DNA of 18,988 nt. Origin: Isohypsibius dastychi (Eukaryota > Tardigrada > Eutardigrada > Parachela > Isohypsibiidae). The notes under the pieces are model-generated. The model was not told where the DNA came from, made no database searches, and saw only the letters and a program-made list of their open reading frames with translations. The stretch is taken from positions 1 through 18,988 of the forward strand of contig JAQIWT010000504.1 in assembly GCA_034696485.1 (NCBI GenBank), in the 5' to 3' direction. The position numbers were made by a program, and so were the translations under genes. Positions 8,230-16,705 of the stretch are shown piece by piece; the first letter of the stretch is position 1, and each line of letters begins with the position of its first letter.

Positions 8230-11200
8230 TCAGTGGAAAACCTCCCGAACGCACATACGGAAATGTGCAGAAAACGATAAATAGATGACTGGATTCAGTG
8301 TACCATGGATTACCACCAACCAATCCGTAAGCAGCGGCAGATATCCATGCCAGGAACTATACCTGAGCGTGTAGAAGACTAGCTTGCGAAAGTGCATCGG
8401 CAACCAGCAGACGAAGAAGACAACCACCATGACTTGCAAAACTCGAACAAAGCTCTTGCGCTCTTCAGTGCTCAGTGACGTGCCACGGACTTCAAGAGGC
8501 GATGAGTTGAAGCAATTTAACGCTAAAAAATAGAAAAAATATGAATTTTAACTTCTTGAGCAACACTGTAATTCCGAGAATCTTACGTCTGGTTTTATCC
8601 TTGGAGTTTTCAGCCAAAGGACGAATCTTCGAACCTTGACATCAGAAAACGTTGTTTTGAACTGGATATCTTTTCAGATTTGCCACCGCTGCAGCTGACA
8701 GTGAGGTTGTCGATAAAACTCTTATTGAGAAGCTCTTCGGTCGCTGACTGGGTCGACAGGGAGCTGCAGTCATTTATGCTCCAGTTATTGGAGCTTTCTT
8801 TCACCTTCACTGACTTACTGTATGTTGTTTAGATGCAGCTTGCTGTCGCGTCAGTTCGTTTTCCACAGAGATAAAAGATGTGATCATCAAGACTAACGGC
8901 AAAATGAACCAGAACACGAAGAGACAGATGTCGTAGGCGGCCCCGTGGATTGCTGGGCTCGTATAGTCTCGAATACACATATTCTGGACAATGTTCCCTT
9001 TATCTTCGTCGAAATACTCGTGCTTCCAGGCGATGGAAAAAAGTGCATTTGGAATGCTGGCTATCAAACTTAGGACCCATGTCACGAATACCGCTTCACG
9101 CATCCCAGATGATGAGATAAGAAAACAGTGGCTCGATGGTCGCACTACGGCCATGAATCGCTCTGTGACAATTACCTGTAATGAAAATGGAAATATAGGC
9201 TTCATCGCACGATTTTGAGGTAACGAAAAAAACCGATGGTGACCCACCATTAGAATGTGGATCGATCCATGGTAGCTGACGCTGCGCATGAAGCTGAATG
9301 CTTTGCATAGATGTTGCCCGAGAGGATCGGTACCACATATCCATTCTTCAGTTAACAGAAGATATATATTGGGTCCGGTATGGAGCATTGCCATACATAT
9401 ATCGGCCCATGCTAGATTTCCCAGGAGGAAGTTGGCAACAGTTCGCAGTTGGCGATTTCTGCATGTAACATACAGCACCAAAGTGTTACCTGCAATCAGA
9501 ATACACCGTCTGTAGCTGGCAGAAAATTTGAATTGTTGAATTAACTGTTCAACTTATCTGCCTGGCAGATATGTTGAATTGGCATATAAGTTTAATCAGA
9601 AAATTTACGAATTCTGTGCTTTGTTCCAATGTAAATCACTTGGAACTACCGAAGCAACACCCAAATATAAGGGAGACGCTATTCCCACAACATTTTTAAC
9701 CCAAATGCTATTCCCACAATCATTCGCACAACCTTTTGCTATTCGCACAACCTATTATTCAGTTTTTTAATAAAATATTAAAACTACCTTTTGCTATTGA
9801 CACAACAATTTTAAAATCATGAAGCATGACATGGAGGCTTTGCAAGGTACAGCCACTGATTTAAAAATGACTGAGCGAATATCGAATGCAGCGACCTTTC
9901 TGGCGAAACGGATATCCAAATACAAGAGAAAGATCATCAACGGCCTTTTCTCCCACGAAGACCTGAAAGTCACGTCCAAACTGAGAATTTTTCCCGTTAA
10001 TGGATCCCATTGCTTTCAGCTAATCCACAGTTCACAGCCAACAAAACACAGTGTATGAGTGAGATCTAGCGGAATTTCCAAAACATATCGTCGAAAAAGA
10101 GCATCCACCACGATTCCTGCAGTCACGAAATTTTAAAAATCAACGCAGTGTGACTTGGGAAAAATGGTTGTGTCAATAGCAAAAGGTTGTTTTATTAATT
10201 AATTATAAAACCGAATAAATGGTTGTTTGAATAGCATTCGGGTTGAAAAGGTTGTGGGTACAGCCCCTCCCAAATATAAATATGAAGGATATTTGAGAAC
10301 TTGAGCATTACAAAAAGGAAAGTTTCGAGAAAACACGGATTCAACTCATCTTCCCAGTGCAGACTGAGAACTCAGTGACTTGAAATGCAAAACTCCTGTC
10401 ACAGCGTAGTTTTCAGCATGAGATGTGGAATGCCCTACAATAAGCATGTTGGGCATTCTGAAACCACGTCTGCTTAATTAATGGACAGGCTCTGAAGGCA
10501 GTATGACATCAGAATAACCTGGAAGAAGGATGGTTGTGGAATGTCAACTCTGAAAGTTTTATTGGCCAAAAACTCAAGATCACAGCCAAGAAAAAGTCTA
10601 ATCTTTCGCCAAATAACATTTTGTAATAAGACATGCAATCTTGATGAAATGATTGGCATTCGATAGACCTGAAACCGTGTTACAGTTTATGAGCTTCTGG
10701 GACGATTTTTTGAGAAATTAGATTTGTTAGATCGATTAGACTGAGTTTCATTCGAGGGTTCTAATGAAAGTACGAAAACTCAAGGACAAAGTTTCGACTA
10801 GCAACCCTTCAGCGGAAAAAGAAATTCCAGAGTTGACCTTTTCACCATAGTAAGAAGTTGTCTGTTACCAGCGCATTGGATCTTTCGTTATGAAGTCATA
10901 GGGTATGCGTCGTTGCGGGTTGCGGGTTGCGGGTTGCAAAGGAACTTTTTTCTGATCCATACAGCTCACAAAAATTGACTTTTACTCAGATAGACAAGAT
11001 GCCCAAAGATGCATCGAGTGATATATCATTATGTCATGCTGAAAACTCCGTTAGAACGCGATTCTCTAAGCTTGATGTTAATGTTTTTTGCACTCTGAGC
11101 TTGATTTTAATGATCTACACAGTGCAGATAAGTTGAATCTTCCGTTTTCACGAAATTTATGTGTGATCAAAGTTACTCATTCCTCAATATACTTCCATGA

Positions 11201-12003
11201 ACACTTGCATTTTTGAGATGTCTGTTCAATTTGAGCTGATTTGCATTGAAATATAGCACGAAACTCGTGAATTCCCTAATTCATCTGATCTGCCAGGCAG
11301 ATATCTTATCTGCCAGGCAGACAAGTTGAAGAGTTGATTCAACCATCCAACTTTTCTGCCAGCTACAACTGTCTATCTGTTTGATCAAATAATTGTCCAC
11401 TCTATAATTGTCCATCGTTCTAATTTGGAAACCCGGTTCGCGGAAAGCAGCCTCTGTTTGATGGTTCTTTTCTTAAACTGCTTTTGACAAATGAGTCATG
11501 TCATGCTGAGCTATCACAGTACACGCGCGGCTGGTAATTAGCTGAATACTCAATTCCAGCTACTCAATTCTTATGCGTGGCTGTAAATCTTGGATTCGCT
11601 TTAGCGTATTGCTTCGGGCAAAGATCATTCAAAACCCTGGTTGATGACTCAACTGTGAAAACACCTTTACTTTTTTGGTCGATGAGTTTCCCCTCAAAAA
11701 ATCTGACATCATAAAAAACGCTGTACTCAATGGGGTAATTTAGCACGTTATACGTGTCGCACACGTGTGCGCTAACTGACAATGTTACTGAACCAAAAAA
11801 GGAATATATCTCTCACCTATCGTGCAAAGAAAAAGCAGAAGAACACACAATGTCGCTTTTGATGCAAAAACAGCGGATTGCTGGATGTTGGTCCTGGAGT
11901 CAAACTGTTCTGTTGATATGGAAGTGGAATTGTTGGTTTCGTTATTCCACATCTCATTTAGTTGAGGAGCAAGATATCCATCGGGGGTAATAGTAATGTC
12001 CAT
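8230..12003 (-). CDS. Class A (rhodopsin-family) GPCR, peptide-receptor type, five exons
   Basis: Model on the minus strand: exons 12003-11817, 9489-9248, 9175-8819, 8626-8587 and 8522-8230, 1119 bases, 372 residues, all phases matching. Introns are 2327, 72, 192 and 64 nt. The N-terminus (1-43) has sites N21-E-T, N24-N-S and N25-S-T. TM1 is built across the first splice (TIGNTLVLYV, N64). TM2 has NLAWAD (D92). W112 and C124 precede TM3, which ends E148-R149-F150 instead of DRY. Further landmarks are W176 and P185 in TM4, C210 in loop 2, P236 in TM5, FFVCWLP (311-317) in TM6 and NPVIY (352-356) in TM7. These make it a plasma-membrane receptor coupling to G proteins. The ligand is unknown, and the pattern suits neuropeptide receptors. 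The tail after NPVIY is only 16 residues. The third-loop splice (8523-8818) is the least certain part. The start ATG follows an in-frame TGA at 12025-12027. Confidence 0.85.
8523..8818 (-). other. Uncertain third-intracellular-loop segment of the GPCR
   Basis: The donor after T262 (aca|gtaagt, intron from 8818) and the acceptor before 8522 (ctattttttag) are good. The only arrangement I found that keeps the frame uses a 40-base exon (8626-8587, IRPLAENSKDKTR) with a mediocre acceptor. A 66-codon serine-rich open frame at 8810-8610 (KESSNNWSINDCSS at its start) fills the 192-nt intron in another phase and looks like a receptor loop. Either it is an alternative exon, or a small indel separates it from the main frame. 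Confidence 0.45.
9671..10271 (+). mobile_element. 601-bp nested element with long inverted repeats and 8-bp TSD
   Basis: Long imperfect inverted repeats (about 9671-9815 and 10155-10271) begin gggag and contain repeated words such as gctattcccacaac and cttttgctattgacacaac. They are flanked by aaatataa at 9663-9670 and 10272-10279, an exact 8-bp direct duplication (11 bp if the ambiguous ccc is counted). An 8-bp duplication fits the hAT superfamily, among others. The terminal bases do not clearly match the usual hAT consensus, so the family is open. It is nested within the 1,857-bp element and is therefore younger. Confidence 0.8.
9819..10058 (+). CDS. 79-residue ORF between the inverted repeats of the nested element
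   Basis: The frame starts ATG four bases after the left inverted repeat ends and stops before the right one begins. The product opens MKHDMEALQGTATDLKMTER, and residues 16-42 are lysine- and arginine-rich and could be an amphipathic helix (FLAKRISKYKRKII). I recognise no domain, and it is too short to be a transposase. It may be a remnant of one or a chance frame. The fit to the interior of the element is the only reason to list it. Confidence 0.2.
   Translation: MKHDMEALQGTATDLKMTERISNAATFLAKRISKYKRKIINGLFSHEDLKVTSKLRIFPVNGSHCFQLIHSSQPTKHSV
10427..10460. repeat. Small hairpin in the 1,857-bp element
   Basis: An 8-bp stem gaatgccc / gggcattc encloses about 15 bases. It is probably incidental. 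Confidence 0.4.
10913..10937 (+). repeat. TTGCGGG microsatellite, 3.6 copies
   Basis: Three perfect 7-base units plus ttgc, inside the 1,857-bp element. It is not a known telomere repeat. Confidence 0.9.
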
Positions 12004-12049
12004 ATTTGCGCGCGGAGTACGAAATCAACAGGACCGGTCTGGATACATA

Positions 12050-12080
12050 AAAACATGAAAACATGAAAACATGAAAACAC
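12050..12080 (+). repeat. AAAACATG short tandem repeat upstream of the GPCR start
   Basis: Three perfect 8-base units and a partial one lie 47-77 bases before the receptor start codon. On the receptor's sense (minus) strand each unit supplies a CATG, so if this region is in the mRNA leader it adds several upstream ATGs. One of these opens a frame that overlaps the receptor start out of frame. Confidence 0.8.
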
Positions 12081-12485
12081 AGCTGCAGATATATCGTGAT
12101 TAATGCTTCAGAGATGCCCCAGGAAACTCCTCGTCTCAAGTGGCACAAACAGTGAGCTGAAGCATCATGTATTCTTAGATGAATACGCTTGAGTACACTG
12201 GTGACGCACAGAACCGAGCAGCTCTTCAAAGCGCTCGTCAGTTGACTAGTTCAGTGTTTAAAACCGGAAAACTCTTTGCAGGGAAACCAGCCTGAGATAT
12301 CATTCGTGGGCAAACTGACGGGTATTCGTATTCTTCTTTCGAACGGCTGGTTCACGCTTTGCTGAACTGGTCTTGCATGCATACTCATCTGTCGATTTGA
12401 ACTAGATTCGAAACAATGAACATTTAATGCATAAATTGCTGGGATTCCTCCCTGGAAAGCGCACTTACAGTAAATCATTCATGCT

Positions 12486-12829
12486 ACTGTGCACTCTCTG
12501 AAGTAAGGTATCTCCAAACTTAGATGTTTCTAAAATGACTGTGTCACTGCCTCTGAGAACAGAAGGGGCCGAGCAGTGCACACTGAAGGGTCTCGCTCAA
12601 GTTAGCACACTGAAGGGTCTCGCTCAAGTTAGATAGACATTAAATGTTATTTATACTAACTGTCATACCTGGTCCATCACTAGTGTTTGAATCTGTGGCG
12701 GAATTTCAAAGGGTATAACCGTGTAACCACCTCCGGATTACGCGATTTCGACGTAACGACCGTTCTAAACTTAGATAATCACTTGAGTTAGATGGATCAT
12801 CGCCCATCTAACTTGAGTGAGTGCACAGT
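12486..12829. repeat. Possible 344-bp inverted-repeat element
   Basis: The words actgtgcactc at 12486-12496 and its exact complement gagtgcacagt at 12819-12829 bound a region with repeated c(t)taacttgag / ctcaagttag motifs. These include a 10-bp stem agttagatgg / ccatctaact around 12787-12812. No target duplication is visible, so a mobile origin is only suggested. It lies upstream of the receptor gene. Confidence 0.35.
12578..12631 (+). repeat. 27-bp perfect tandem duplication
   Basis: The unit starting gcacactgaagggtctcg and ending ctcaagtta occurs twice without change (12578-12604 and 12605-12631). Perfect identity suggests a recent duplication. Confidence 0.95.
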
Positions 12830-12967
12830 GTCCCTGGAATTTTTGTAGCATAAATGGGTGGTTTTCAGTGATGGTTCTCAAAAAAATCGTGGTTTTTTAC
12901 GTGTTTCGTTTCCAAAACCGCTTTTAGATGGCATGGAAACATTTGAAGTGAAGCCAGAAACCTTAAC

Positions 12968-13426
12968 ATGTTTAGTGTCCCTGAAAACTTTCCATTGCTA
13001 AATCGACGCTGTGTGTTGATACATGTTCAAGCAGCGAAGCCTTCTAATTGTAGACTGCGGACTTTCTTAAATTACTTGACTGGGCCAACAGACAATGCCA
13101 CGCAAGAGCAATGCCGTTCGAAGTTTAGCGTCATTCATTCAACCAGCCGTCCTGAGTCCCAAAAAGGTCACTAATTCAAGAATTGCATTTTCTCATCCGA
13201 AACCACGGAAGTGGCGCGGCAAAACATTGAATTTACAGAGTCCTTGAGGGATGTGTTTCTTAAAGTAACCACACCTCTGCCCAATACTGATTCACAAGAG
13301 GAGGAATCTAGGCAGCAACTTGATGTCCGTCCTGTCCCTGTAGTTGCGGCTAACCCTAATCAGACAAGTTCCGGGCTTCACAAAGGTCCCCTCCCTGCTG
13401 TGAGAAGGTGGCGGGGGTGGGGGTAG
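12968..13426 (+). pseudogene. Possible coding remnant, one in-frame stop
   Basis: One frame stays open from 12968 to 13426 except for a single TAA at 13172-13174. After the stop it reads SSETTEVARQNIEFTESLRD and later DSQEEESRQQL, a composition typical of a disordered acidic or serine-rich protein segment. An overlapping frame at 13095-13247 starts MPRKSNAVRSLASF, runs 50 residues and is strongly basic, ending just after a possible acceptor (tttacag, 13232-13238). No domain is recognised and no neighbour supports a gene. It could be exons of an unannotated gene, a decayed copy, or chance. Confidence 0.22.
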
Positions 13427-13666
13427 TTGATGGTGGGGCAGAATCGACCTCATGAAGCAATTCTAAGCGAAACAGTAGTGATTGCGCAAAGCAAGAGGCT
13501 ATCTTTTTAGAGGACTATCACGCACATTTCAGACTGTCATTATTCAAAACGCGAATGCGCAGCGCTTATCGGTCAGTGACATGCCGCCCCAATGTGCGAG
13601 TTTGGAATGTGAGATGACAACAAGCCGAGCTGTCATGAGAACTGCTCCAAAAGCGTGTCATAACAT

Positions 13667-14290
13667 TTCGTAGGCCACTCTTCGTAGTGAGCGTTTTCGT
13701 AGTAGAGCTTTCGTCGTCATACTTTTTGTAGTTGAGAAGTCTCATTGTTTGCTGACCCCGTAGGCAAGAGCTTTCGTAGTTGAAAAATGAGAGTCTCGTA
13801 GTTGGAGTTTTCGTGGTGATTACCTTTCGTTGTCCGCGTATTTCGTAGACCGGAGTTTTCGTAGTTACTAAAAATGAGAACTGTACAGATGCCTGCGCAC
13901 TTCGTACGACAAATCATGTGTGCTAGAAATAATAAGTTCTGTGGGTGACGGGGCTTCTGTTGGAATTGAGTTTGACCGTTTTACCACTGAAGTTTATGGA
14001 GAAAATGGGACTCGAACAGGGCGGGGGCCTGGGGGCGCAGCCCCCGCACTTGTTTCTATATTCATTTTATTTTTGGAATTCAAGATTTTCTTGACAACCG
14101 ATTTTCTGGGCTACGAATCTTCTCGCCTACGATAGCTCTGACTACGAACTTTCCGCTACCAGTCTTCTGGCTACCAATTGTCGTGACTACGAATGGTTCC
14201 CACAACGGATGTTCAGGACTACGAAAGGTAGATACATCGAAAAGTACACTACGAAACCTCCAGACTACGAGAAATCTGCCTACGAAACCT
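13667..14290. mobile_element. Fold-back structure with inverted arms of CTACGAA units
   Basis: The left arm (13667-13907) repeats ttcgtag every 14-16 bases. The right arm (14111-14286) repeats ctacgaa about ten times with similar spacing, often followed by a cct or tct word. The arms are thus inverted and could pair over more than 170 bases with many mismatches. About 200 bases of core separate them. This is the architecture of fold-back transposons, with subrepeat arms around a loop. No target duplication was found. The right end lies about 55 bases before copy B of the duplicated unit. Confidence 0.6.
14021..14047 (+). repeat. GC-rich hairpin in the fold-back core
   Basis: gcgggggc and gcccccgc form an 8-bp stem, with an alternative inner stem gggggc-gca-gccccc. 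It sits close to the centre of symmetry of the two CTACGAA arms. Confidence 0.7.
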
Positions 14291-14859
14291 CTGCGCGCCC
14301 TCCAAAAGGTGCGAGCACATGGGAACCAAATGTGCGAGTCTTTTGCTGCAAATCTCGTATTGATCAATTTTCCGTGTTTTTGCGGTCAATGGTCTATGTC
14401 ATAGCGAGAGTCAAAGCGCGATGATCGATCAAGCCTGTAGCGTTGAACTGAATGATGTTTTCTGACTCAACCGCTGCTCCCATTACCCGTAGTGGCAAAT
14501 GTGATTTAGTATAGAGTAGCATGATAGTTGAAAGAGTATGGAAACAAGCTAGCCCTTGACGGCGCAATCAGAGTTTTATCTGAATTTGATCCACAAAAAT
14601 GCAGTCTCTGGCAGAAACCAAGTTGGCAATATAGTATTTAACTGCGGGAAAGTGGAACTAGAGAACTTTGTTAGCGTTTAAGCGCCGTACGTGATCCATC
14701 TAGTTCCGTGTTTTGACATGTAGTCTGACTGGATTTATCAGCACTCTTAAAAATATGATATAATGCGGAGACATCGCAAGCCGTTCAAGAGAAGTTTCTC
14801 TTCGTACGAGCATAGCTTGGAGCTGATAGCCGCAGTTTCCTGCCGGAATTCTGCTGATG

Positions 14860-14960
14860 GCAGCTGATGGAAGATGTTTGTTATGAAGAATCGTTCGTGA
14901 ACTACTCATTGTCCTTTCAGGTCATATCACTCAGCTTCTAAATCATGTATTCTCGGTGGT
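14860..14960 (+). pseudogene. OTU-like motif remnant, copy B
   Basis: A-A-D-G-R-C-L-L, with the cysteine codon at 14875-14877, corresponds to A-A-D-G-S-C-L-L in copy A. The next codon is TGA, after which the frame continues RIVRELLIVLSGHITQLLNH. The stop makes this copy non-functional, unless a splice site skips it. The same tcctttcag|gtca splice-like site as in copy A follows the motif. Confidence 0.28.
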
Positions 14961-15426
14961 TAAAGATGATTCCAGCGTTGGTCCACAAGATATCGATTAT
15001 TCACCGTCTCAAACAATTTTACAATGAATCAGGGTAAAAATTGATCATTCGACCAAAATTTCAACTTTCGTATGCGGGAAAATTCAGCCACATGAGGTTC
15101 TGCACCCTAACGGTCTTCCTGTTTTACCCCGTACATCGCTCTACTGTCATTGATTACAACTTTTGATGAGTATGGAATTTCATAAGGCTAAATGTGTTAT
15201 TCTCTACTTGATTCTGTTGAAAAGCGCAACAGAGTACGAAAACAGCAAAAACAAGCATGTTGGACGCGGTGGACATTTCATGTGCAATCGATAGCATGGT
15301 AGAATTTTAGATCAGCCCGGGGCTTCTCTAGTCCTGGCCGCCTTCAGTGACCAACATAGATTCATTTTCAGTGTTGTTCCGTTCGAAGATCTGAGAAATT
15401 GCGGCCACATTCGGGAAGGACTACCA

Positions 15427-15488
15427 CTGAACGGGATCAGTGGATATTTCATATCCGCTGAACGGGACCAGTGGATATTTCATATCTT
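15427..15488 (+). repeat. 31-bp tandem duplication private to copy B
   Basis: The unit ctgaacggga(t/c)cagtgg through catatc is present twice (15427-15457 and 15458-15488). Copy A has a single equivalent at about 6137-6170, so the duplication arose after the copies separated. Confidence 0.9.
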
Positions 15489-15885
15489 CGTCATGGATGT
15501 CGGGTGTACCTTTTCGCCCTCCACGTCTTGGGAATCCGGTGAGTGGAATAAGAATATTCAAATTGTTTTTTTCAACATTTAGTTTTAAAGTTTAGTACAG
15601 ACGTTCCCGTACGTTCCTTGCAAAATGGCCGGAAGATTGATGATTCTTTCTTTCCCTTTAGAGATCCTGCTTTTGAACACCTAAGCGTACAACAGGGTGC
15701 TCTGGTCCAGCTCTTGGTCAGTTTGAAGTGCAGCAGCATGATACAATTTCCTTTAAATTTGGTATGTGTTGTTGAAATTCTTTCGAATCAAGAGACGACA
15801 TAGGGCACCTTCTTGACCTCAAATCGGCTTTTGCACAAGATGATTCTTATGTCGAAAATATACCCACAAAAAACAAGGGGTTTTT

Positions 15886-15905
15886 ATAATCTGTTAACAG
15901 ATTAT
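15886..15905. repeat. Perfect 20-base palindrome
   Basis: ataatctgtt is followed directly by its exact complement aacagattat with no spacer. It lies in the copy-B-only insertion, about 180 bases before the 19-bp array. Function unknown. Confidence 0.85.
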
Positions 15906-16082
15906 CAAGTCCACCCACTAATTAATATGGATTTCGTAGCCAGGTTTCGTAAATCCCATCGTATCTTTGAAGTCGAATTAGCTGTCGAGAATTTTATTTT
16001 TTCCGAAATTTTAGTTGGATAAATTTCGCTTCCATTAGAACACGCTTTGTTCTGCACTCTACGGAATCAAACAGCCACTACT

Positions 16083-16705
16083 CGCAATCTTCTACGCTAC
16101 GAAAAAACCGTACGCTACGTATTAAATCGTACGCTACGTAAAGTAACGAACCTTACGTAAAAAACCATACGATGCGTGAAGTAACGTACGCTACCAGAAG
16201 AAGCGTACGCTACGTAAAAACCTTGCGCTACGTAAAGTATCGTACGCTACCTGAAAAAGCGTACGCTGCGTGAAAAACCGTGCGCGACGTCAAGTAGCGT
16301 ACGCCACGTAAAAAACCCTACGCTGCGTAAAAAACCATACTCTACGTAACGCAACGTACGCTACGTAAAATAACGTACGCCACGTAAAGTAACGTACACC
16401 ACGTAAAAAACCGTACGCTGCGTAAAAACCATACTCTACGTACATCAACGTACGCTACGTAAAGTAAAGTGCGCTGTGTAAAAAACGCCACATTAAGTAA
16501 CGTACCCCACGTAAAGTAACGTACACAACGGAAAAAAACGTACGCTACGTAGAAAACCGTACGTTACGTAAAGCAACGTACGCTACGTAAAGCAACGTAC
16601 GCTACGTAAAGAAACGTACGCTACGTTAAGTAACGTACGCTACGTAAAATTCCGTACGCCACGTAATGAATCATACGCTACGTAAAGTAACGTAAGCTAC
16701 GTAAC
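16083..16705 (+). repeat. Minisatellite of about 32 units, 19-bp monomer cgtacgctacgtaaagtaa
   Basis: The monomer varies mainly at the ninth to eleventh bases (gct, gcc, acc) and in the a-rich tail (agt, agc, aaa). Each good unit contains the dyad acgta-cgc-tacgt. A larger period is visible: the phrase ctgcgtaaaa(a)ccatactctacgta occurs at 16323 and again at 16418, 95 bases apart, which is five monomers. Units are most uniform at 16560-16640 and most decayed at both edges. The array lies in the expanded intron of copy B and reads open in no useful frame. Confidence 0.95.

Larger units (their letters stand above)
9511..11367 (+). mobile_element. 1,857-bp TIR-bounded element inside GPCR intron 1
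   Basis: The left terminal repeat at 9511-9570 begins tgtagctggcagaaaa and the right repeat at 11308-11367 ends ttttctgccagctaca. They pair over 60 bases with a few mismatches. The flanks show acCgtc at 9505-9510 and acTgtc at 11368-11373, a likely 6-bp target duplication with one change. Each inner end carries a 15-base palindrome, atctgcc-N-ggcagat, doubled on the right at about 11288-11322. There is no transposase frame inside. A second element is nested within. The left end lies only 20 bases from the exon 2 splice acceptor of the receptor, so the host intron was about 460 nt before insertion. Confidence 0.8.

Noticed and set aside
8036-8323. 95-codon minus-strand frame overlapping the GPCR last exon
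   Set aside because: It is out of phase with TM7 and runs into copy A of the duplicated unit. It is a shadow frame.
9176-9247. Reading the 72-nt GPCR intron 2 as coding because it has no stop
   Set aside because: It would insert 24 residues (from VGHHRFFS) between TM3 and the ERF motif, destroying the helix. Good gt and ttacag borders mark it as an intron.
9671-10271. Firm assignment to the hAT superfamily
   Set aside because: The 8-bp target duplication fits, but the terminal bases do not clearly match the usual hAT ends and no transposase is present.
10913-10937. Telomere repeat
   Set aside because: TTGCGGG is not a known animal telomere unit and there are fewer than four copies.
11564-11782. 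72-codon minus-strand open frame in GPCR intron 1
   Set aside because: It looks mildly protein-like, but the exon 1 donor and exon 2 acceptor join perfectly without it. It has no fitting splice sites on both sides.
14021-14047. Rho-independent terminator
   Set aside because: The hairpin is GC-rich but has no T-run after it, and bacterial termination does not apply to this animal DNA. It fits better as part of the fold-back core.
15813-16022. 69-codon open frame before the 19-bp array
   Set aside because: It lies in the copy-B-only insertion, has no recognised domain or splice context, and is of a length expected by chance.
16083-16705. CRISPR array
   Set aside because: The units are contiguous 19-bp repeats without unique spacers of constant length, and the context is eukaryotic.
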